DNA of 64,000 nt from Mercenaria mercenaria. Its lineage: Eukaryota; Mollusca; Bivalvia; Venerida; Veneridae. Below the pieces are notes generated by a model. That model searched no databases, was not told the origin of the DNA, and saw nothing but the letters and a program-made list of their open reading frames with translations. The stretch is taken from NCBI RefSeq assembly GCF_021730395.1, contig NC_069366.1, forward strand, positions 72,731,001 to 72,795,000, read 5' to 3'. Of this stretch, positions 13,721-26,300 are shown piece after piece. Both the position numbers and the translations under genes were made by a program. The stretch's first letter is position 1; every line of letters begins with the position of its first letter.

Positions 13721-14021
13721 TGAGCTGCGTTCAATAAACGCTTGATGCCCCCGACGGCATCCCTGCTGACACAAAGCAACCCAAGCCCAAAACGAGGTCA
13801 AGCTCAAGCTCAATGTCAAACCGAGGTCAGGCGACGTCTGAAGACGAGGAACAGCCACAGGCCACATCTGCATCAGCATCAAGTCACTCCAGCCAGAGGC
13901 ATCGATGCCAGTCGAAACGGTCCCACCCGGCAAACCTCGTACGGACGGACGGACGAATGAACGGACGGACAGGGCAAACACTATATGCCTCCCGCATCAG
14001 TAGATGCCGGGGGCATAAGCA
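13721..14021. mobile_element. Short hairpin-ended element with atgcccccg/cgggggcat ends
   Basis: It begins 'gagctgcg...gatgcccccgacggcat' and ends '...tatatgcctccc' with a 'gccgggggcata' hairpin. The same kind of start and end is seen in 38,347-39,282, so this is likely a short relative without the 163 bp array. It has cgga-rich runs near 13,940-13,970 and no genuine coding frame. Confidence 0.55.
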
Positions 14022-16021
14022 CCGATGAATTACGTAAATGAAACACTTTCATATCCATAAGCATATACTAAAACAATCCCTAATGAAGCCTTCATATACT
14101 TGGTGGCGAACTATTTACATGTACTTCTTGCAAGAATGATGGTCTCTATCCGTATAAGGCACTATACACTGGCGTGGCAGTATGCGGCATGACCTGGTGT
14201 ACTGGCGCTGAAAATACATAAAACAGCAGCAGAATTTTTCTTCAAAATTGTTAGGGTGAGGAGGGTGGGTTTTTTTGTACACGTACTATCGACTTGTCTG
14301 CTTAGTTATTTGTGAAGGAATAAACCGGTTTGAAATATAAAATGATAAAACTGAATAAAATTGACCACACCTGTGACCTGCTCGTGCGTGAAATTGATTA
14401 ATCGAGGCATGTTATATTGTATGGACTGGATTAGAGTAATAGAAGCAGAAATTATAGCTTTTTCGTACCTACTGAAAAATAACATAGATTTATTTCTCAA
14501 AAGAACATAAATTTCTTTAACGAAAGGACTTTGGTATGGCGATAAGGAGCATAGAGAGATTATGCACAATGTTTTATTGCTACGTCGTAATATTACTGTT
14601 GCTTTGGCAATATGTAGTTCTTTTCGTACAATATAGTACAAAAGTCGGTGGTGTTATTGTTGAAACCATGTACATAATCTCATTTCATCTGCTTCTGCTC
14701 GTTTGTTTTCATGATTCCTAATTTCGGAGATTTTTGTTATTTTTTTCCGATTGTATGTCTATTCGTCCGTCTGTCCACGAATATTTCTTATAATTGCAAA
14801 TATTATTCTAGTGTTAAAGTTTCAAAGTACAAAAAACGTTTCATTTTACGTTTCACCAGCTAAGAGAGTTCAACAGAGAATAAGAACATTATTTCACTGT
14901 TTCTTTTGCCCTACCGTTTGTTCGTACATCTTTCCTACTGCCATCAGTTCTCCAACAACTTTAAAAGAGCAACACATTTAATGATTAACCCTTTCTTACA
15001 GTAAGAAAACAGTTCAGACAGAGAATATGAGTTTATTTCCCGGAACTACACTGCAACGTTTAAAGATGTGTAGTATGTAAAATATGCAGTCCATCTTAAG
15101 AATTTTTGATACGTATTATAGCAAAAAATACGTTTTCCGTGAATGGACTTTAACTGATTGACAAAAAATCTGTTGTTTAGATTGGATAACGTGTGCTAGA
15201 TGTTCACCGCATATCTCGTTTCTGCGAATTTCTCAAACGATGAATGGGCCTCAATACACAAAATATGCATTTCGTCGTGGCATATTGTGAATATTATAAG
15301 TATTGAAATCTAAAATGCTATACATTTGTACAAATAAGTAAGTATCATCTTATTACCTACGGATCTCTGCGAGCATATTCGTTTTCTTCACAATTAGAAT
15401 CTTCAATTTCCTATGTTTCTTCCGTGCGTCTTCTCTGAAGCAATACCTTTCATATTTTCCATTATTTCTTCAATATACCATGATACATATTTATACAATG
15501 CTATAATTTTCATTTAAAGAATTCTAATAAAAGTCACAGGTTTATCCTACATAATCTTCTTTGGTTGTTTGTTACATTATTTTGTAATTTAGTGCGTTTT
15601 AGTAAGTGGTGACATTTCTTTAACCAACCCCACTCCTAAAACATGGTTGAGTCATCGAATATCAATGTAGCACATGTAGCTCCTTCTTATGAACAATTAC
15701 AGTAAACCTTATGCTGCACAAAGCCTCCTAATAAAGGTCATAAAGCCTGCTTACAATGGTCACCATTTTCTCTCCCCGTTTAACTAAAAGTAGTTACCTT
15801 ACCTGTCTTGAGAGACCATCTATAATAAGGCTATTCATGAGGACCATCATTTTCCCAAGGGATGTCTTTAAAGACTAGTTTGCTTACATATAATATTCCT
15901 GATCCCACCAATAAGTTTTAAACAAATAAACTACATTGTATAGCCATTCTATTCTGGCTTTTTTTATATGTTTTATCATTCCTAAGTTTGTTTGCTATGA
16001 CGTATTGATAAAATAGTGAAG
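14022..16021. other. Intergenic, nothing recognised
   Basis: AT-rich. A diffuse repeat-like segment (~15,700-15,870, 'aaaggtcataaagcctgcttacaatggtcacc') resembles 53,573-53,700 in layout. No exon was recognised. Confidence 0.45.
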
Positions 16022-16233
16022 TTAACCCTGGTCATGCTGGACACGATTGATTCTGCCTTTGCGAACAGTGTAGATCTTGATCAGCCTGTACATCCGTGCA
16101 GTTCGATCAAGATCTGGACTGTCCGCTATACAGTCAGTATCTGTTTGTTAATCACCCCTTTGAACAGTCAGTGGTACTGTCCAAAGTGAAAGATGTTCAA
16201 GTTCACTATAGAAGTTTTGCAGGGTAAGGGTAA
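16022..16233. mobile_element. MITE-like element with ttaaccct/agggtaa ends
   Basis: About 212 bp, bounded by ttaaccct and agggtaagggtaa. Internal blocks read 'attgattctgcctttgc', 'cagcctgtacatccgtgca', 'cagtggtactgtcca' and 'tatagaagttttgcaggg'. The same blocks occur in the same order at 63,789-63,988, which establishes a dispersed family. It is non-coding and part palindromic. Confidence 0.7.
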
Positions 16234-17515
16234 ATTATTTCAAGAACATTGTTATATGATACGTACTGCTACTGTTATTGTATGTAAATATGTGCTTTGG
16301 CAGTAAAATGTAATAGGTCTGTAACCGGACAAAACCCGCAATTTCCGGACAAACATTCAATGCAATTTATTATCAATTATTGAAAGAGTTCTTATATTTC
16401 TGTTCCCATTTACACTCAATAAAGAAGTCAAACTGAGATGAATCTCATTTGATTATTGCTGATATAGGCTGTCTGTCAGGTATTGGGGTCGGCTGGAGGA
16501 GTGACTTAAAGTACGATTGCAGAGGTTGGTTGCGCCCCCACACTATGGTAAACCTTTGCCTTGGAGAAGAATTGAATTTTATAGTTTACTCTTTTTGTAT
16601 ATATGGACATTTGTCTCTATATAAACATAAAAGTACTTTATCACGGTAACGTACTATTTACACTTATATGAAACATACATTCCTCCCATAGAACTAATCA
16701 AAATGCAAGGCTTCGTCAGAAAGCAGCAGGTATATAATTATGATGAACATATTATAGGCATAGGAAATAGAGATCAATATAATTGCACCTTTACTAATCC
16801 TACCAGGTGTTCTGTATTACAAAAGTGGTTCTATTGTGACATTTTGATGCAAGCAAAACTGTATTATCTGCACTAATATTTACCTACTGGTACTTCATTT
16901 TATTATTGGCTTGTTAAAAGTTAATTTTTTACCATATGTAAGTTGACAGAATCATAGGAACCATGTCTTGAGGGGTAAATCAAACACAAATGAATAAATC
17001 CTAAATGATTTTGTTGTGCAAAAAAGTATGATATTGTGTCTAAAACAGTTTTCATTTTCCACACAATTGTGTAATTGCAAGGGAAGTAAACTAATAGATC
17101 TCTACTTATACGTACTAGCCCAAGGCAAGAGTTGTCATTCTTGGTGAATCACAACTTTATATTAAAAATTAAAACTTCTGTTATTGATATTAACAAAACT
17201 ATCATAAACTTCACATTTGTGAAATCATTTTTGGTTATTTCAAGGACTTGGAAATCAATTTCTTGACTTTATTTAATGTAAAACTATCATTGAAAATTTT
17301 AGGGTCTATCTCTACATATTATCACAAGTATTTCAAAACAGTGCTCCCTCTCTACCACAACACCCTTTGGGAGACGGAAACTTTGGTAGTTTTTCGGAGG
17401 GAGTTGTTGTAGAGAGGTAAAATACGGAACAATAAGCATATTTTGGAGTCAGTAGCAAATGTTGTTGCAAGGAGGGAATTGTGGTTCAGAGGACCGCTGT
17501 AGAGAGATAGCACTT
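16234..17515. other. Intergenic, nothing recognised
   Basis: AT-rich. Around 17,340-17,420 there is a loose inverted 'ctctctaccacaac/gttgttgtagagag' pair, likely a decayed foldback repeat. Confidence 0.4.
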
Positions 17516-17692
17516 GCCAGCCGAAGAGTATATTATCAGCCAAAGACTACAATGTCAGACGAAGAATATAGTGTCCGTCGAAAAAATATATTGTCAGCCG
17601 AAGAATATATTGTCAGACGAGGAGTATATTGTCAGTCGAAGAAAGAATATATTGTCAGCCGAAGAGGATATTGTCAGACGAGGAATTTATTT
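17516..17692. repeat. Short minisatellite, ~20-24 bp unit
   Basis: Eight or so imperfect copies of a unit like 'gaatatattgtcagacgaag'. Unit length varies through small insertions. Overlapping frames in several phases are a consequence of the repeat, not genes. Confidence 0.75.
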
Positions 17693-18677
17693 TAACTTCA
17701 GCCTTCCTTGTTGAATAGAAAAATGAATGAGATAGAGAAAAGTGAAAACTTCACAGATGGCTCAAAACGACAAAACTGAAAATGCTGCAGGCTCGGTATG
17801 ATTGAGCCTGTTCATGGACGGTAGTGGAAATGCATGCTACCGTCCACGCCCTCTAGCCCCGGGTTTAGCAGAACTCAACACTTACACATACTAAAAGTAC
17901 AAAAAAGCAATTTAGAGACATCCGCAGATGTATTCAAACGGCGGTGAACATGGAACCTTCAATGATACACGTGTTGAGGAGTGTAATTCCATGAAGAGCT
18001 ACATTTGGTCCCCAGATAAAGTAAAGGGTTTGCCCCAAACGAGAAAACAATGGGCAGAAATAAACAAACTGGAATTTAGGAAGGGGATCTGAGGTTATGG
18101 AGCCTGCGTATCACAGGAACTGTCAAAAGACAAAATTAAAAAGCAGGCACCAATCCAAGGGGTGATTAAACAATACACAAGGCTATGAAAGCTGGAGTAT
18201 TGGAACCACCCAGGCCGGAATGGTCATGTCGACAAACTAGACAATACCAATAACACCACATAAAAGTCGTGCTGAACGATCTGAAAAGATCGAAATATAA
18301 CAGCAATGTACGGGGAGACGTTTTACGGTCGCCACACGGCACAAACAACGCTGCTGATGTCGTGTTTGAATATGCTTTTTATCTCACAGTTATTTTAAAA
18401 TGCCAACAATTAAAGTTAACTTTATAGATTGCCATTCTGCCTACCCGAAAGGGTCTCTGTCTCTCATCTGTTTTCATTGTGGTGAAGGGGCGTGAGAGTG
18501 TTCCACATTTCATAGCCTCTCATGAGCCGAATTTGCAATTTTATTGCTTGGTAGCGTTCTATTCTTCTAAAGGATATTTTTACAGATTTCTCTTCCATTG
18601 AATTGTTTATCACTGAGGACGGTAGCTAACTCATAACTTTTTCTTTCTTTATATTAATGATGTCTTACTTAAAAAAA
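17693..18677. other. Unrecognised decayed repeat-like sequence
   Basis: This contains a perfect 9 bp hairpin (ggacggtag/ctaccgtcc at 17,816-17,845). Downstream lies a stretch (~17,900-18,080) that reads protein-like in short pieces across frames (for example FRDIRRCIQTAVNMEPS). It may be a fossil of a mobile element. The family is not identified. Confidence 0.35.
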
Positions 18678-19712
18678 GAGCTGTCGGAGGACAGCAATGC
18701 TCGACCATTCATCAGTCTTGTCAACTGAATGAATACAAAAGTCGAAAAAGGGCAAAACAAGGTCATGGAATCTGCACAGTCCTTATCAGCTAATGGACCG
18801 CCTCGGTAGCTTAGTGGCAGAGCGTCCGCTTCGAGTGCGGGAGGTCGTGTGTTCGATTCCCGGCCGCGCCATACTAAAGACGTAAAAATGGTACTAGCAA
18901 CTTTCCTGACGTGTTGAGCGACCTGTGAAGTTTCCACTTTTCTCTATTTTGGCGATCAGCATTAAGGGGATAGTGTTAAGACTGGTCAGCCCGGTGTCAG
19001 TATAACGTGACTTGGTGGGGTATCATGCCACGTGTCTACAGCGTGATATTCCAGTGAGGCAGCACTATAAAGCTGGGCATTGTGCTCATTGCTACAAGTA
19101 GACACCGTCGTTTATATGACTGAAAAATGTTGAAAAAGACGTTAAACCCGAACACATACATCAGCTAATGACAGAGGAGAAATGTGTAAAGTTTCAATCT
19201 ATTCCCATACAAACTTACATATTAGAAGTTAACCAAAAACTGCTAAGTCGAAAAAGGGCCCGATTTTGTAAAAATGCAAAGAATAGTTACGGGATCTTCA
19301 CAGTGCATGTGAGATTGACAGTGGACAAGTGTGTGAAGTTTCAATCCATTTCCATTAGTGGATACTGAGATACCAGCTTACATACAAAAACTACCAAAAA
19401 CTGCTACGTCGAAAATGGGGCATGATTAAAAAAAGAAATAGAGTTATGGGACCTGCTTAGTGTATGTGAGATCACGACAGTGAACAGAACAAGTGTTTCA
19501 ATCCATTCCCATCAGTGAGTACTGAGATACCAGCTTACATGCAAAAGCTTAACCAAAATTTCTAAGTCGAAAAAGGGGTATAATTTTGTAAAAACGCAAA
19601 ATAGAGTTGCGGAAACTGCGCAATGTAAATCAGTTTATCACAGTGAATATTCAATCCATTCCCACAAGCGGTAACTGAGAAACAACTTACATTCAAAAAC
19701 CTAACCAAAAGG
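18678..19712. mobile_element. Hairpin-ended element with ~158 bp units, split by a SINE
   Basis: It starts with gagctgtc and the hairpin gctgtc/gacagc (18,680-18,695). The block 'aagtcgaaaaaggg...tttgtaaaaatgcaaa...ttacggaacctg' recurs near 19,243, 19,402 and 19,560, about every 158 bp. The first unit is interrupted by a SINE at 18,796-19,159. No transposase frame was seen. Confidence 0.6.
18796..19159 (+). mobile_element. tRNA-derived SINE with 11 bp target-site duplication
   Basis: A tRNA-like head has an A box (tagcttagtgg) and a B box (gttcgattccc), with an anticodon-loop match to tRNA-Ser (CGA) but no long variable arm. The body ends 'tgaaaaatgttgaaaaagacgttaaaccc', a tail shared with the SINE at 41,515. 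The target-site duplication atcagctaatg flanks it at 18,785-18,795 and 19,160-19,170. It sits inside the host element at 18,678-19,712, so it inserted later. Confidence 0.8.
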
Positions 19713-20370
19713 GGCGCCGACGCAGAAAACATCCTTTATTTGGCGAAAAGTAAAGTTGGGAAGCCGATATTTAGGGGGTTTTCTTTGTTAATTTGATTTT
19801 CTGATTGACAAAAGACTAAAATATAGTATAAAATATGAAATTTTATACCGGCGAATGACAAAGAACAAACACGGTACAAGGCCAGGGAGATAATGTTACT
19901 ATTACGAAGATTATACATTCAATGAATGTGAACTCTTCAATAGGTAGTCAAGTGAAAACATCTACAATAAAAACTCCGGGTATTTCATCTAACTACCCTA
20001 TAATAAATCATCGACTTTTAACATCGTTAAACATAAGAGGTAAAATAGTGCGGAATTTCAGTTAAAACAGCATGTGTTTCGTTCATTGGATTGTCCAGCA
20101 GTTGTTGTATGGAAAAGTGATAGTACGGAGCAGTGAATGAAGATAAACAGGAATTGGAGCAAACAATCACATTTAAAGAAAGAGTGACAGGAAAAACGAA
20201 TTGTATAGAAGTAACGTACTCTAAAGTCTTTATTGCCTATTTAAAACTGTTCAAGCACATCCTCAAGGTGGTTAACATATTTTAGGTGCTACTGACACCA
20301 TTTGCTTGAGTACAAACTTTTCAAACCATAATGATATAATGATATCAGCTACTGTATGTAATTAAACCTC
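19713..20370. other. Upstream region of HtrL-like gene 1
   Basis: No coding segment was recognised. Promoter elements cannot be assigned confidently. Confidence 0.4.
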
Positions 20371-23300
20371 ATGGATTCTTTGAAGAGGAAGACGTTTATA
20401 GTGATCACGTTCCTGTTTCTTGTTATAGAGATTGGACCTCGTTTAGGAAACTTCGCTCTGGTCAATCAATCACAGGTACATTATGATATCATTTATGTAT
20501 TTCAACTCTTTTGTCGATGTTTCGGATAGTTTTTCAGTGCTGATGTTTTTACTGTGTTTGTTTCAACTGTTGAAGAAGAGTGCTTTTGAAGGCTAGATTC
20601 TTTGCCCATATTAGTGTAGGTCAATAAAGATGTGAATTCTCCCAAAATATTCATCCTTTCACAAATGAACATTTACAATGTTTTTAAGTAGTAAAATAGT
20701 ACATAGTGAATATAGCAAGTGGCTGTTACCTGGTGAACAGGTTTAACGAGGTAGCTCGAAAAGGACATTTTTGCAGCAATTTAGCATATTGTAAGCAGTG
20801 GCGATATCATTAAAGGTAGTTATGCAGGTTGATAAATTGTTTTCTGCTGTGTAGAATTAAATCAACCCTTTTTAGCTCACCTGAGCAATGCTCAGGTGAG
20901 TTTTTCTGATAACTCTATGTCCGGCGTCTGTCTGTCTGTCGTCTGTCTGTTGTCTGTCTGTCCGTCAACATTTAGCTTGTGTATGCGATAGAGGCTGTAT
21001 TTTTCAAATGATCTTCATGAAATTTGGTTGGTCAGAATGATAACCTTGATGAAATCTAGGCCAAGTTCGAAAATGGGTCATCTGGGGTCAAAAACTAGGT
21101 CACTAGGTCAAATCAAAGAGAAACCTTGTGTATGCGATAGAGGCTGTATTGTTTAATTTATCATTATGAATTTTGGTCAGAATGATTGCCCTGATGAAAT
21201 CTAGGCCGAGTTCGAAAATGGATCATCTGGGGTCAAAAACTAGGTCACTAGGTCAAATCAAAGAAAAACTTTATGTATGCGATAGAGGCTGTATTTTTCA
21301 AGTAATCTTCATGAATTTTGGTCAGAATGATAACCTTGATGAAATCTAGGCCGAGTTCGAAAATGGGTTATCTGGGATCAAAAACTAGGTCACTAGGTCA
21401 AATTAAAGAAAAACATTGTGTATGCGATAGAGGCTGTATTTTTCAATTAATTTTCATGAATTTTGGTCAGAATGATTGCCTTGATGAAATCTAGGTCATC
21501 TTCGAATATGGGTTATCTAGGGTCAAAAAGTAGATCATTAGGTCAAATAAAAGAAAACACCTTGTGTATGCGATAGAGGCTATATTTTTCAATTGATCTT
21601 CATGAAATTCAGTTGGAATGTTTGCCTTGATAAAATCTTGGTCAAATTTGAATATGGGTCATCTTGGGTCAAAAATTAGGTCACTAGGTCAAATCAAAGA
21701 AAAACCTTGTGTATGCAATAGAGGCTGTATTTTTCAATTGATCTTTCTGAAATTTGGTCGGAATTATTGCCTTGATAAAATCTAGGTCAAATTTGAATAT
21801 GGGTCATCTGGGGTCAAAAACTAGGTCACTAGGTCAAATAAAAGAACTACTTGTGTTTGCTGCAATTTTAATGATACATAGTCAGAATATTTTTTCCATG
21901 CAATCACTAGGTCTATGTTTACACTGTTATGGTGTATTATGGTGTGTTTCTCAGGTGAGCGACCCAGGGTCATCTTGGCCCTCTTGTTTAAAAAAGTCTT
22001 CAGGACATAGATCTACTTAAAAAAAATGAAAATAAAAAAAAGTGTCGTGTGCTTGATGTTTTAGCTCACCTGTCACAAAGTGACCAGGTGAGCTTTTGTG
22101 ATCGCGCAGCGTCCGTCTCCGTCCGTCCGTGCGTGCGTGCGTAAACTTTTGCTTGTGATCATTCTAGAGGACACATTTTTAACGGGATCTTTATGAAAAT
22201 TGGTCAGAATATTTACCTTGATGATATCTAAGTCAAATTCGAAACTGGGTCATGTGCAGTCAAAAACTAGGTCAGTAGGTCTAAAAATAGAAAAACCTTG
22301 AGACCTCTCTAGAGGCCATATATTTCACGAGATCTTCATGAAAATTGGTCAGAATGTTCATCTTAATGATATCTAGGTTAAATTTGAAAGTAGGTCACAT
22401 GCCATCAAAAACTAGCTCAGTAGGTCAAATAATTGAAAAACCTTGTAACCTCTCTAAAGGCCATATTTTTCATGGGATCTGTATGAAAATTAGTCTGAAT
22501 GTTTATCTTGATGATACTTAGGTCAAATTTGAAAGTGGGTCACGTGCCATCAAAAACTAGGTCAGTAGGTCAAATAATAGAAAAACTTTGTGACCTCTCT
22601 AAAGGCCATATTTTTCATGGGATCTGTATGAAAGTTAGTTTGAATATTCGTCTTGATGATATCTAAGTCAAGTTCGAACAGGGTCATGTGCGGTCAAAAA
22701 CTAGGTCAGTAGGTCTAAAAAAAGAAAAACCTTGTGACCTTCCTAGAGGCCATACTTGTGAATAGATCTCCATAAAAATTGGTTAAAGTTCATCTTGATG
22801 ATATCTAGGTCAAGTTTGAAAGTGGGTCATGTGCCATCAAACAGTAGGTCAGTAGGTCAAATAATGAAAAAACGTTGTGACCTCTCTAGAGGCCATATTT
22901 TTCATGGGATCTGCATGAAAGTTCGTCTGAATGCTTATCTTGATGATATATAGGTCAAGTTTGAAACTGGGTCAACTGCGATCAAAAACTAAGTCAGTAG
23001 GTCTTAAAATAGAAAAAACCTTGTGACCTCTCTAGAGGCCATGCCCTTAAATAGATCTTCATGAAAATTGGTCAGAAAGTTTACCTTGATGATATCAAGT
23101 TTGAAACTGGGTCATGTGCCGTCAAAAACTAGGTCAGTAGGTCAAATAATAAAAAGAACCTTGTGACCTCTCTAGAGGCCATACTTTTCATGGGATCTGT
23201 ATGAAAGTTGGTCTGAATATTTATGTTGATGATATCTAGGTCAAGTTTGAAACTGAGTCAACTGCTGTCAAAAACTAGGTCAGTGATCTAAAATTAGAAA

Positions 23301-26300
23301 AATCTTTTGACCTCTCTAGAGGCCATATTTTTCAATGGATCTTCATGAAAATTGGTCTGAATGTTCATCCTGATGATATCTAGATCAGTTTTGAAACTGG
23401 GTCATGTGCAGTCAAAAACTAGGCCAGTAGGTATAAAAATAGAAAAACCTTGTGACCTCTCTAGAGGCCATATTTTTCATGAGATCTTCATGAAAATTAG
23501 TGAGAATATTCACCTTGATGATATCTAAGTAAAGTTCAAAACAGGGTCACGTACCTATGGAAACTAGGTCAATAGGTCAAATAATAGAAAAACCTTGTGA
23601 CCTCTCTGGAGGCCATATTTTTCAATGGATCTTCATGAAAATTGGTCAGAATTTTTATCTTGATAATATTTAGGTAAAGTTCAAAACTAGGTCACATGAG
23701 CATAAAAACTAGGTCACTATGTCAGATAATAGAAAAAACGAAGTCATAGTCTAAACTGGGTCATGTGGGAACAGGTGAGCGATTCAGGACCATCATGGTC
23801 CTCTTGTTCTTTCTTTTTTTTTTTCTTTTTTTTTCTGCTAAATCTGAACTTATGCAAGTTTTCATAATGTATCTCCATTAGAAAGTCACAATATTGATAA
23901 CATTTTATCAAGAAAAAACTTTCTACAATGTAGATTTGAATGAAAGTCTCACTTTCACAAATAAACATATTGTCTGTAAAATGTTTAGGTTCGTGTGCTT
24001 GTGTCTGAGATATTTGCCTATGATGAAAGATATTAGCAAACTGCACGCTGATTTTAAGACATTAATTAAATTTATTTAATGTATCAAACGTTTTGATGTC
24101 ATATTTTATCCTAAAACAGATAGTTACGTTCTTTATCCGATAAACTACGTTGCACCATTACTTCCGGTATATCAAACGTGTAGAACTACCCGTTGGAATA
24201 TATGAGAGGACAGTATAAAGAAGTTGGAATATTTTGAACACAATGCCAGAATACAGTCATCGAACTTAATTAATAATGTAAAATTAGTCGCTGCCTATCT
24301 GACGGGAAAACCTAGTCATATGAATTCTTTCTTCTTTCTGCATAAATTGTTCTTTCTGATATTTTCAGTTTTGACAGTAAGCCTGACTGTTTTGCTCTTG
24401 TTATAAAAATTATGAACAAAGGAAAATGTTTTATAATGTTTTGTTTAAACGAACGTAGATCTAATAATTTCTTCGAATTTGTCAAGACTAGATAGACTAT
24501 GGAAAATAGCATGTTGAACAATTCTCTTCTTAGGCGATCTTATCAGTACATCTACGGCACATAATCTGATAAGCCATCAAACAGCGCAACTGATAAGTCC
24601 GATTCCTATACTTACATTGATTTACATAGGAAAATAATACATTTACGATAGAAAATGTCATAAATTACACATTTCTATTTATTCTATTATACCATCCTTG
24701 AAATTTCCTGAAAAACAATTCAAAACCTTTGAGATGGAAAACTTTCCTGCAAACTAAGTCGATATTTGGTTGCTTCTAAATTCGTTTGAAAAACGCCTCT
24801 CAAATTCAATATACCCTTTATATTTAATATTACCCTCTATTATTTAAATTGCTGTCAATTTGTTTCTCTAATATGAATTTCTGAATCCGGGAATGCGCAG
24901 ATTCTTTTCAGTTCATTTGTTACATTTAAAAAAGATACCATAAAAACAAAAACAACACCAACAACATTAAGCCTGAATAACATCACGCTCAACCTCATGT
25001 TCTTCTAATAGTCTTTGTAGTATAGATACTGGAACTTACATAATCATGTTATACTAAACACTGACTATTGCAATTATTTTAAATGCCATTATTGTCAAAT
25101 GACACTCCTTTAGGACAGACTTTGGCCCAGCTATGGTAAACCTCTTGTATGTGAGAATGACAAACAACATTTATATGTACAATTCTTATTTCAAATTCAT
25201 TCTAAAAAGTTCTTGACCAGAATTTTATCCATAAAACAAGCACTTTTGGTTAAAATTCAAGAAATCCAATTTAATTTACCTAACAGTCTGTGACCTTTTG
25301 AATATGATTATTAAAGGTTAATTTCTCAGCTCGGTAGGGATCGTAGATGCGACCTCTCAAGTTTGTAGCCAACAATTTTCCAAGTGTAAAGCTCTAGTCA
25401 ATGATTTGATTTTTCTTTGAGAAAGTAGTTGCAATGTATGTGAAAGACTGTGGAAGGGAGGGGAGATAAGCAGCATGTGATTTTTCATGCCTTTGACTTT
25501 TTGTTCAAAATTTACAGGCAGAGCATTGGTTAACATTATTGATTTCTGTTCCAATATTTGCAAAAATTGTGATAAATATCAATAAAACAAATAAAATTGG
25601 GCAAAAAAATAAACTTATAAGTATCTGACGAGGTTCGAACTCTGGACTGTGACGTTATTTGCCGATAAAATAATGTATATAAATAAATTTTGTAACGACA
25701 GCGTGTCTAAATTCGTTTTACTTTGACATTTTGGAAAATATTGGCTTTTCTACATTAAAAAAAATGGCGATGATTTTGTGATTCAAACACTGCTGTAATG
25801 TACATTATTATTCAAAATTGGTAACAAAAAGCGGACCGCTTGAATCATCTAAAACTCGTTGCACGAAGAAACACGAGTAACACCGATTCCATTTTCAACT
25901 CGTTAGAGTAAGAATAATCTGTATCTATAACGGTAATGCGGCGCCGGATTGTTCATAAGCAATTTTATTTTATCAAATGTCGTCCTGGAAATTATTTACT
26001 TCGCGAACTTCGTGAAGGTATAAACATATTCCCAAGTTGAACGGTACATATGTTAACTTTGACATATATACGTGCACATAATCTATAAACGGAAAAACCT
26101 TCGGTTTTCCGTATTATACTTGTGTACAATCCATGTTTGATAAAATGCCTTTGTAGTTTATTTTTGATAAAATGTCTTTGTAGATAAAATGTTTACGTTG
26201 AAGTGTGACTGTTATTAAAGAACATGCATTCTCTTTGTATATTCGTCCTTGTTCAACTTTCCTCTTTGGGTTCCTTCCCCCCCCCCCCCCCCCCCCCCCT

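Noticed and set aside
13625-14028. Three overlapping frames of 71-118 codons
   Set aside because: They lie in a hairpin-ended non-coding element and low-complexity tracts, and both strands are open together.
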